Positions 1 to 5,229 of a stretch of 8,719 bases of DNA are shown one piece after another; positions within the stretch are counted from its first letter, which is position 1, and each line of letters starts with the position of its first letter. The notes beneath the pieces were generated by a model that saw only the letters and a list, made by a program, of their open reading frames with translations, was not told the origin of the DNA and did no database searches. The stretch comes from an uncultured Clostridia bacterium (lineage in GTDB: Bacteria > Bacillota > Clostridia > TANB77 > CAG-508). The stretch is taken from assembly GCA_949746285.1 (NCBI GenBank), contig CATJZH010000113.1, positions 1-8,719 of the forward strand. The letters run 5' to 3'. The translations under genes and the position numbers were made by a program.

Positions 1-171
1 ATATTAAAATCAGAACTTTATTATATAAAAGAAAAAGAGTACAAAAATATAGAAGAATTAGAAAAAGATATAATTGAATATATAGAATATTATAATAACA
101 GAAGAATTAAGAGCAAACTAAAAGGAATGTCCCCTGTTCAATACAGAGAACATTCCATGTTAGTAGCCTAA
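1..171 (+). CDS. IS3-family transposase (OrfB), C-terminal end only
   Basis: This is the last 56 codons of a DDE transposase, open from the window edge to a TAA at 169-171. The C-terminal pattern YYNNRRIKSKLKGMSPVQYR is the characteristic end of the integrase-core (rve) domain in IS3-family OrfB proteins, such as the IS150 group. The fragment begins with ILKSE. In this family that motif follows the third catalytic acidic residue by a few positions, so the catalytic Glu should lie just upstream of the window, and the Lys at codon 3 probably corresponds to the conserved basic residue seven positions after it (inference). The enzyme cuts and joins the ends of its own element. Whether the gene is intact cannot be judged, because its 5' part and OrfA are outside the window. 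Confidence 0.9.
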   Translation: MLKSELYYIKEKEYKNIEELEKDIIEYIEYYNNRRIKSKLKGMSPVQYREHSMLVA

Positions 172-177
172 TTTATA

Positions 178-203
178 CTGTCCAACTTTTTGGGTTCAGT
201 GCA
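178..203 (+). repeat. Right terminal inverted repeat of the IS3-family element
   Basis: This is a 26-base terminal repeat whose reverse complement begins TGCACTGAACCC and ends AAAAAGTTGGACAG. The internal AAAAAGTTGGACAG block is the recognisable conserved part of many IS3-family ends. The partner repeat is off the left side of the window. Confidence 0.75.
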
Positions 204-230
204 AATTGTGTGTCTATTTTTAACTAAAAT

Positions 231-437
231 TTATTTTTTATCTTCTTTTAAATTAGAATCTTGTTTCTTTTTCTTTTTATTAGTAGGTATAATGACTTTC
301 TTTTTATCCGTTCTTTTAGGGCGTAGGGAATTCATGCAGTCATTAACTTCAGAAATGTTTAATACAGATTCGTCACCTATAACTATTTCAATATCATTTT
401 CATTTTTTTGATTTTGGTTAGTATTTTTATCTTTCAT
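231..437 (-). CDS. Small charged protein of unknown function
   Basis: This gene encodes 68 residues that I do not recognise. The protein starts MKDKNTNQNQ and has a low-complexity Asn/Lys/Gln N-terminus. A more ordered core contains IEIVIGDESVLNISEVND and MNSLRPKR, and the C-terminus is very lysine-rich (VIIP, then NKKKKKQ and LKEDKK). There is no signal peptide or membrane segment, so it should be cytoplasmic. The start at 437 is preferred over an upstream in-frame ATG at 461 for two reasons. GAGGTG at 443-448 sits 5 bases before it, and the predicted transcription start of the consensus promoter (466-494) falls near 459, which excludes the longer form. Good promoter, good ribosome site and a plausible folded core together argue that it is real. 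The gene is divergent from the sigma gene, and its stop lies 27 bases from the IS end. No terminator is visible behind it. Confidence 0.7.
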   Translation of the reverse strand: MKDKNTNQNQKNENDIEIVIGDESVLNISEVNDCMNSLRPKRTDKKKVIIPTNKKKKKQDSNLKEDKK

Positions 438-442
438 ATTTT

Positions 443-448
443 CACCTC
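443..448 (-). promoter_or_regulatory. Ribosome binding site deciding the start of the small unknown gene
   Basis: GAGGTG on the minus strand lies five bases (AAAAT) before the ATG at 437-435. It supports the 68-residue form over the 76-residue reading. Confidence 0.7.
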
Positions 449-465
449 TTAGTAAATTCAAAATT

Positions 466-494
466 ATTATAGCATATGAGTAATACTAAGTCAA
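466..494 (-). promoter_or_regulatory. Sigma-A promoter of the small unknown gene
   Basis: On the minus strand, TTGACT (494-489) and a perfect TATAAT (471-466) are separated by exactly 17 bases. Only one base of the two hexamers differs from consensus. The predicted transcript starts near 459 and has a leader of about 22 bases. It is among the best promoters in the window, which suggests strong constitutive expression. Confidence 0.8.
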
Positions 495-527
495 TTTCAT
501 TAAAATACAAAATTTAGTAATAAAATT

Positions 528-553
528 TGTAACAAAATATTATTATTGAGCTC
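528..553 (+). promoter_or_regulatory. Candidate ECF-type autoregulatory promoter of the sigma gene
   Basis: No good sigma-A promoter is visible ahead of the sigma gene. TGTAAC at 528-533 carries the AAC core common in ECF -35 elements, and GCTC at 550-553 follows after 16 bases, roughly where ECF -10 elements lie. ECF sigma factors often transcribe their own operon. The -10 match is poor, so this is only a candidate. Confidence 0.3.
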
Positions 554-579
554 TTATTATATAGAAGGAGGTAAAAGTT

Positions 580-1074
580 ATGCAGAATATGGAGAAAATA
601 TATAAAGAATATGCTACAACTGTTTATAAATATTTATTCTGCTTAACACATAATGAAGATATATCAGAGGAATTAACACAAGAAACATTTGTAATAGCAG
701 TAAAAGAAATAAAAAAATTTCGAGCTGAGTGTAAGATTTCTGTATGGTTATGCCAGATAGCAAAACATTTATGGTATAAAGAACTTAAGAAAAAGAATAG
801 ACATATTTCTTTAGAAAATATTAGCAACGATTTATTGTATAGTAATACTACAGAGGAAATTGTTTTAAAAAAAGAAGCAAGACTAAAATTATTTAAAGAT
901 ATTCAAAAACTAGATGATAAATCGAAGGAAGTAGTATATTTGAGAATTATAGGAAATTTAAGTTTTAATGAAATTGGTGAAATTCTTGGAAGAACTTCTA
1001 ATTGGTCAAGAGTAACTTTTTATCGAGCCAAGAATAAAATAAAGGAGGTAAATGAAAATGGACAAGAAGACTGA
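580..1074 (+). CDS. ECF-type RNA polymerase sigma factor
   Basis: This is a 164-residue sigma-70 family protein of the extracytoplasmic-function type. It has only regions 2 and 4, which is the normal size for the group. Region 2 spans about residues 6-74 and includes DISEELTQETFVIA (27-40), the helix that binds core polymerase, and the VWLCQIAKHLWYKELKKK segment for -10 recognition. Region 4 spans about 111-157, with LSFNEIGEILGRTSNWSRVT as its helix-turn-helix. AGGAGG lies 8 bases before the chosen ATG. The stop overlaps the anti-sigma gene by 17 bases in another frame, the usual translational coupling of a sigma/anti-sigma pair. The protein would redirect polymerase to stress or envelope genes when released by its anti-sigma partner. 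The signal and regulon cannot be read from the sequence. Confidence 0.93.
   Translation: MQNMEKIYKEYATTVYKYLFCLTHNEDISEELTQETFVIAVKEIKKFRAECKISVWLCQIAKHLWYKELKKKNRHISLENISNDLLYSNTTEEIVLKKEARLKLFKDIQKLDDKSKEVVYLRIIGNLSFNEIGEILGRTSNWSRVTFYRAKNKIKEVNENGQED
1044..1048 (+). promoter_or_regulatory. Ribosome binding site deciding the anti-sigma start
   Basis: GGAGG here lies only 3 bases before the ATG at 1052 but 9 bases before the in-frame ATG at 1058. The second spacing is normal and the first is too short, so 1058 is the better start. The site lies within the last codons of the sigma gene. Confidence 0.6.
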
Positions 1075-1981
1075 ATGCGAAATAGTGCAAGATTTGTTGA
1101 TTAGTTACGTTGATAATGTTTTAAATCCAGAATCAAAAAAAATAGTTGAAAAACATATATTAGAATGTGATATGTGTAAAAATAAGTTTGAAGCAATTCA
1201 AAATGATGTAAAAGAACAGGAAAATGTAAAAAGCAAAGAAATTGATTATTTAAAGAAGATAAGAAGAAAAGCAAAATTAAAATCTATTTTATTTGGAATT
1301 GTTATTGTGTTTATAGTTTTTTTTATGTACTATTCATATAATTTTATAATTTTAAATAATATTTCGAATAAAATACATAAACAATTTGAAACTGACAATT
1401 TTTATATAAAAACAATATCAAATGAAAGTTTTGAAAAAGGAGTTATGTTTGTTAGTCAAGTATGGTATAAAGACGGAAAGTACAAAAAAACATCACATTT
1501 TGAAAATAGTGAAAAAATTGTACAAAAATTTGATGATGTATATGGGAATATTAAAGTAAATTCAAAAGAAGAATTTAGATTGAATACTGAAAATAAAAAT
1601 ATTAAAAAAGAAAACTTATTATATGAAATGAATAAAAATATTTTTATTCCAGCTACAAATCCAATTTTTTTAAAATCTACAAAAAATAATATTATATTTA
1701 AGTTAGGAGCGCCATTTTATACTAAAATTTCAACAGATAATAGAGAAATTGGAAGAGAGTATTATGTTTTAGAATTAGAAAATGGAAAACAATGGATAGA
1801 TATTGATACAGGACTTCCTATTATGATTTTTGGATATAGTTCTAGCACTCAATATTATAAAGATACAAAAATTCCAATTGATAAGATAGAAATTATTTCT
1901 GAATATCAATATGAGTTTAATACAGTAACTGATGAAGATGTTGAACTACCTGATTTAAGTGAATTTGAAATTGACAATTAG
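1058..1981 (+). CDS. Membrane-anchored zinc-finger anti-sigma factor
   Basis: This gene encodes 307 residues from the preferred ATG; two more if translation starts at 1052. The N-terminal cytoplasmic domain (about 1-45) is a zf-HC2/ZAS-type anti-sigma domain, with Cys7 and the HxxxCxxC motif at His33, Cys37 and Cys40. A basic linker (KKIRRKAKLK) leads into one membrane segment at about 76-99. The remaining roughly 205 residues should lie outside the cell. This outer part contains GREYYVLELENGKQWIDIDTGLPI, a stretch (here in pieces GREYYVLELENGK and WIDIDTGLPI) reminiscent of LolA/RseB-like beta-sheet domains that bind lipids or misfolded lipoproteins; that resemblance is inference. The protein would sequester the upstream sigma factor until an envelope signal arrives. 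Position, overlap and domain order make the anti-sigma role firm; the ligand is unknown. Its last codons hold the scpB promoter. Confidence 0.88.
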   Translation: MDKKTECEIVQDLLISYVDNVLNPESKKIVEKHILECDMCKNKFEAIQNDVKEQENVKSKEIDYLKKIRRKAKLKSILFGIVIVFIVFFMYYSYNFIILNNISNKIHKQFETDNFYIKTISNESFEKGVMFVSQVWYKDGKYKKTSHFENSEKIVQKFDDVYGNIKVNSKEEFRLNTENKNIKKENLLYEMNKNIFIPATNPIFLKSTKNNIIFKLGAPFYTKISTDNREIGREYYVLELENGKQWIDIDTGLPIMIFGYSSSTQYYKDTKIPIDKIEIISEYQYEFNTVTDEDVELPDLSEFEIDN

Positions 1982-1999
1982 TTAAATTTATGTAATAAT
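1971..1999 (+). promoter_or_regulatory. Sigma-A promoter of scpB-proS
   Basis: A perfect TTGACA (1971-1976) is followed after 17 bases by AATAAT (1994-1999), preceded by TGT, which makes an extended -10 (TGnAATAAT). The -35 lies inside the last codons of the anti-sigma gene. The predicted start near 2006 gives a leader of about 20 bases ahead of scpB. This allows scpB and proS to be transcribed independently of the sigma operon. Confidence 0.65.
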
Positions 2000-2026
2000 A
2001 TATAAATACTGCGAAAGGAGGAAAAT

Positions 2027-2635
2027 ATGGCGTTTAGCAAAGAAGAATCAATAATAGAAGCAATGTTATTTGCAGCAGGAAGAGAAGTAAGTGTAAAAGA
2101 GCTTACAAATGTACTTGAACTTGGTGCAGAAGATATTGACAAAATTATTTTAAAAATGAAATCAGAATATGTTGCTAGAAATAGTGGAATAGAAATAATA
2201 AAAGTAGATAATAATTATCAATTATGTACAAAGAAAGAATATTATGAATATATATATCCATTATTTGATAATAGAGCTAAACCCAATATTTCTAATGCTG
2301 CATTAGAAACATTATCTATAATAGCATATAATCCTAATATAACAAGATCACAAATAGAAGCTATTCGTGGTGTTAGTGCAGATGGAACAGTATATAAATT
2401 ATTAGAATTTGATTTAATAGAAGAAGCTGGAAAGCTTGATGCACCTGGAAGACCAACAATGTATAAAGTAACAAATAAATTTATGAAAATGTTTGGAATT
2501 TCAAGTTTGGAAGAACTTCCTGAACTTCCAAGATACAAATTAGATGAAAATGAGCAAATAGTAATAGATGATGTAATGGAGGCTCCAATGCCCGAAAGGG
2601 AAGGCGAGGAGATTAAAGAAAACGAAGAAAATTAA
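2027..2635 (+). CDS. scpB: Segregation and condensation protein B
   Basis: This is the 202-residue ScpB, the kite-type dimeric subunit of the bacterial SMC-ScpAB condensin. It binds the ScpA kleisin that bridges SMC heads, and so helps to organise and segregate the chromosome. Family features are two winged-helix domains (about 5-80 and 85-165). They include the N-terminal IIEAMLFAAGREVSVKEL, the central ALETLSIIAYNPNITRSQIE followed by IRGVSADG, and the conserved GRPTMYKVTNKFMKMFGI. The tail (about 178-202) is acidic and probably disordered. AAAGGAGG lies just before the ATG. proS starts 18 bases after the stop, so the two are probably co-transcribed from the promoter at 1971-1999. The usual partner scpA is not adjacent here; a sigma/anti-sigma pair takes its place. 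smc itself lies 2.6 kb downstream. Confidence 0.95.
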   Translation: MAFSKEESIIEAMLFAAGREVSVKELTNVLELGAEDIDKIILKMKSEYVARNSGIEIIKVDNNYQLCTKKEYYEYIYPLFDNRAKPNISNAALETLSIIAYNPNITRSQIEAIRGVSADGTVYKLLEFDLIEEAGKLDAPGRPTMYKVTNKFMKMFGISSLEELPELPRYKLDENEQIVIDDVMEAPMPEREGEEIKENEEN

Positions 2636-2653
2636 TTTATTGGAGGTAAAATA

Positions 2654-4093
2654 ATGGAAAAGAAAGAAGAATTCGTAAAAGAAATTACAAATATTGAGGA
2701 TGATTTTGCACAGTGGTATACAGATGTTGTAAAAAAAGCAGATTTAGCAGATTATACAGATTTAAAAGGTTTTGTAGCAATAAAACCTTATGGATATGCA
2801 ATATGGGAAAATATACAAAATTATGCAGATATGAGATTTAAAGAAGTTGGAATAACTAATCTTTATATGCCATTACTTATTCCTGAGAGCATGTTACAAA
2901 AAGAAAGCGAACATGTTGAAGGATTTGCACCAGAAGTAGCATGGGTTACTATGGGAGGAGGAGAAGAACTAGAAGAAAGACTTTGTATAAGACCAACTTC
3001 AGAAACAATAATGTCTACAATGTATTCAAAATGGATAAATTCTTGGAGAGATTTACCAATTTTAGGAAATCAATGGTGTAGTGTGTTAAGATGGGAAAAA
3101 GAAACAAGACCATTTTTACGTTCAAGGGAATTTTTATGGCAAGAAGGACACACAGTTCATGAATCTGCAAAAGAAGCAGAAGAAAGAACATTAACAATGT
3201 TAGATGTGTATGCTGATGTTATAGAAAATCTTTTAGCAATACCAGTACTTAAAGGACAAAAAACTAAAAAAGAGCAATTTGCAGGGGCAGATGCTACATA
3301 TACAGTAGAAACATTAATGCATGATGGTAGAGCGCTTCAAGCAGGTACTTCGCATTATTTTGGGCAAAATTTTTCAAAACCATTTAATATAAAATTCCAA
3401 AATAGAGAAGGAAAAGAAGAGTATGCATACCAAACTTCTTGGGGAATTACAACAAGATTAATTGGTGCGGTTATTATGGCTCATGGAGATAACAGAGGAT
3501 TAAAACTACCACCAAGAGTTGCTCCAATTCAAACAGTTATAGTTCCAATTGCACAACATAAAGAAGGAGTTTTAGACAGTGCAAATAAATTATTTGAAGA
3601 ATTGAAATCTGAATATAGAGTAAAATTAGATGATAGAGATAATTGTTCAACAGGATTTAAATTTAATGACTGGGAAATGAGAGGAGTACCAGTTAGAATA
3701 GAATTAGGACCTAAAGATATAGAAAATGGAGAAGCAATTTTAGTAAGACGTGATAATGGAGAAAAAGAAACAGTAAAACTTGAAAATTTAAAAAATAGAT
3801 TAGGAGAACTTTTAGAAGATATTCAAACAAGTATGTTCAAAGCTTGTGAAAAAATAAGAGAAGAAAGAACAACAATTGCATATACATTAGATGAAATAGC
3901 TAAAAACTTAGATGACAATCAAGGATATGTTAAAACAATGTGGTGTGGCTCACAAGAATGTGAAGACAAAGTAAAAGAAGTTACAGGAGCTCCATCAAGA
4001 TGTATGCCTTTTAAACAAGAACATATTGCTGATGTATGTCCAGTTTGTGGTAAAAAAGCAGATAAGATGATTGTTTGGGGAAGGCAATATTAA
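2654..4093 (+). CDS. proS: Prolyl-tRNA synthetase, short archaeal/eukaryal type (ProS type 3)
   Basis: This 479-residue cytoplasmic class II synthetase charges tRNA-Pro with proline using ATP. It is the short type without the editing INS domain of the E. coli-like enzyme. Visible motifs are RPTSETIM (proline-site region), class II motif 2 at about 146-160 (RWEKETRPF ... FLWQEG), and motif 3 around 278-287 (GDNRGLKLPPR). An anticodon-binding domain begins at about 293. The C-terminal zinc domain has Cys431, Cys436, Cys462 and Cys465, and the protein ends in Tyr479. The Cys spacing (5, 26, 3) and the terminal Tyr match the well-studied Thermus enzyme of this type. GGAGG lies 7 bases before the ATG, and translation ends at tandem TAA codons. 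It follows scpB in what looks like a two-gene operon and is closed by the hairpin terminator directly behind it. Confidence 0.96.
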   Translation: MEKKEEFVKEITNIEDDFAQWYTDVVKKADLADYTDLKGFVAIKPYGYAIWENIQNYADMRFKEVGITNLYMPLLIPESMLQKESEHVEGFAPEVAWVTMGGGEELEERLCIRPTSETIMSTMYSKWINSWRDLPILGNQWCSVLRWEKETRPFLRSREFLWQEGHTVHESAKEAEERTLTMLDVYADVIENLLAIPVLKGQKTKKEQFAGADATYTVETLMHDGRALQAGTSHYFGQNFSKPFNIKFQNREGKEEYAYQTSWGITTRLIGAVIMAHGDNRGLKLPPRVAPIQTVIVPIAQHKEGVLDSANKLFEELKSEYRVKLDDRDNCSTGFKFNDWEMRGVPVRIELGPKDIENGEAILVRRDNGEKETVKLENLKNRLGELLEDIQTSMFKACEKIREERTTIAYTLDEIAKNLDDNQGYVKTMWCGSQECEDKVKEVTGAPSRCMPFKQEHIADVCPVCGKKADKMIVWGRQY

Positions 4094-4094
4094 T

Positions 4095-4135
4095 AAAAAA
4101 CGATAGTTTCAAAAATAAGAAACTATCGTTTTTTT
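4095..4135. terminator. Bidirectional intrinsic terminator between proS and the HD-GYP gene
   Basis: The 10-bp stem CGATAGTTTC (4101-4110) pairs perfectly with GAAACTATCG (4119-4128) around an 8-base loop. It is flanked by A6 on the left (4095-4100) and T7 on the right (4129-4135). Read rightward it ends proS with a U-tract; read leftward the A-run becomes the U-tract that ends the convergent HD-GYP transcript. The stop codon of the HD-GYP gene (4134-4136) overlaps its edge. Confidence 0.92.
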
Positions 4136-5075
4136 ATATTTTTAATTTTTTGATTTGTTTTATTTCATCATATAATTTAGCAATATGTTGCTTTCTAACT
4201 TCATAAGCTTCTTCAAATTCAGATAACATTAAAGGAATTTTTTCTGGGTCTTCATTAGGTTTTAAATAACACTTTGTTTCTTCTTTTAAGTATTCTCTTT
4301 TATCTGGTGATTTAGCAGAAATCATTTTATTATAATATTTTTGTGCACCTTTAATTCTTTTAATTTCTTCCTTCAAAAAGTTTACATAGTCAGTCCTAGC
4401 AACTATTTCATATTCAGTATCTTCTATAATAACTTTGAAAAGTGTTTTTAGTATTTTTTTATCTATTTTTCCAACATTTGCTGTTTTAAAGTTTTTTACA
4501 GCATCTGATGCATTTTTAACTTCTGGTGGTCTAGCATTACTAATCATAATGTTTAGAGCATCTATGATACCAATATGGCTTTTATATTGACGTTTAGCAG
4601 TAATAGCTTCAAATTCATCTGCCACTCTAATTATTTGTGCTTCATATGGTATTTTATCACCTGTAAGTCCATTTGGATAACCAGTACCATTTAATGCTTC
4701 ATGATGATAGTATGCACCAGCTGCATATGGACGTAATTTTAAGTCGTTCATACACATTTTGTAACCAATTGTCGTGTGTGATTTCATTACAGCAAATTCT
4801 TCATCAGTTAGTTTACCAGGTTTTTGCAGAACTGATGGTGGTATAAATATTTTTCCAATATCGTGGATGTATGCACAAGTAGTACAGTAAATTGTAAAAC
4901 CTTTAGACATACCTAGTTTTTCACAAAGCCTACAAGTAATATTTGCAACATTATCTGAGTGACGTCTTGTAAAAGCATCTAATCCATCTAGCATTTTTAG
5001 TTGGTATCTTATTTTCTCATCTAAATTGTATGACTTAATAGAAGTACTATTATAAAAGTCGAATGTTTCTTTCAT
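4134..5075 (-). CDS. Standalone HD-GYP domain protein with two CxxC pairs
   Basis: This 313-residue protein has no membrane segment and no recognisable receiver or PAS domain. The HD-GYP domain spans about 30-180 and has the expected metal ligands: His39, His71-Asp72 with Lys75 (HDIGK), His100, His124-His125 with Glu126, and Asp153. The signature is GTGYPNGLTGDKIP at 131-144. HD-GYP enzymes are typically cyclic-di-GMP phosphodiesterases, though some act on other cyclic dinucleotides, so the substrate here is inferred. One deviation is Asn129 where most members have Asp in HHExxDG. Also notable are Cys48xxCys51 and Cys64xxCys67 on the two helices before the HD motif. The C-terminal third (about 200-313) is charged, helical and unrecognised. 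GAGGAG lies 6 bases before the ATG. The gene is transcribed alone, divergent from smc and convergent with proS. Confidence 0.88.
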   Translation of the reverse strand: MKETFDFYNSTSIKSYNLDEKIRYQLKMLDGLDAFTRRHSDNVANITCRLCEKLGMSKGFTIYCTTCAYIHDIGKIFIPPSVLQKPGKLTDEEFAVMKSHTTIGYKMCMNDLKLRPYAAGAYYHHEALNGTGYPNGLTGDKIPYEAQIIRVADEFEAITAKRQYKSHIGIIDALNIMISNARPPEVKNASDAVKNFKTANVGKIDKKILKTLFKVIIEDTEYEIVARTDYVNFLKEEIKRIKGAQKYYNKMISAKSPDKREYLKEETKCYLKPNEDPEKIPLMLSEFEEAYEVRKQHIAKLYDEIKQIKKLKI

Positions 5076-5081
5076 TAAAAT

Positions 5082-5087
5082 CTCCTC
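5082..5087 (-). promoter_or_regulatory. Ribosome binding site of the HD-GYP gene
   Basis: GAGGAG on the minus strand lies 6 bases before the ATG at 5075-5073 and supports that start. Confidence 0.75.
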
Positions 5088-5114
5088 ATTTGTATATTTA
5101 AAATATATATTTTT

Positions 5115-5143
5115 ATTTTATATCTTAATAAAATTTTGGTCAA
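5115..5143 (-). promoter_or_regulatory. Sigma-A promoter of the HD-GYP gene
   Basis: On the minus strand, TTGACC (5143-5138) and TAAAAT (5120-5115) are 17 bases apart; each differs from consensus at one base. The predicted transcript starts near 5108 and has a leader of about 33 bases. Confidence 0.75.
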
Positions 5144-5162
5144 GGGAATTTATTATAAATGC

Positions 5163-5191
5163 TTGAAAAAAATAGGAAAATATAATATGAT
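5163..5191 (+). promoter_or_regulatory. Sigma-A promoter of smc
   Basis: TTGAAA (5163-5168) and TATGAT (5186-5191) are separated by 17 bases. The predicted start is near 5198, about 32 bases before the smc ATG. The -35 box lies only 19 bases from the -35 box of the divergent HD-GYP promoter. Confidence 0.72.
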
Positions 5192-5229
5192 AACATATAG
5201 TTAAAGTAAGAGAAATAGAGGAAAATAAA

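Larger units (their letters stand above)
1..203 (+). mobile_element. Right end of an IS3-family insertion sequence
   Basis: The transposase C-terminus is followed within 7 bases by a sequence that, read from the outside inward, starts TGCACTGAACCC and continues with AAAAAGTTGGACAG. That is the typical terminal inverted repeat of IS3-family elements, which end in 5'-TG...CA-3'. The terminal CA at 202-203 is taken as the boundary with chromosomal DNA. The left end and the short target duplication lie outside the window, so the exact edge is an inference from family rules. Confidence 0.8.

Noticed and set aside
190..411. Plus-strand reading frame of 73 codons over the small gene
   Set aside because: It is antisense to the small minus-strand gene, starts inside the IS terminal repeat, has no ribosome site and encodes a low-complexity Phe/Ser/Leu-rich product typical of the complement of Lys/Glu-rich coding sequence.
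438..461. Longer start (ATG at 461) for the small minus-strand gene
   Set aside because: The predicted transcript begins near 459, after this codon, and the good ribosome site belongs to the ATG at 437.
526..536. Small palindrome TTTGT-A-ACAAA as an operator
   Set aside because: Five-base arms in AT-rich DNA are expected by chance; kept only as a note beside the candidate ECF promoter.
2242..2538. Minus-strand open frame of 98 codons over scpB
   Set aside because: It is antisense to a clear scpB gene, without ribosome site or promoter.
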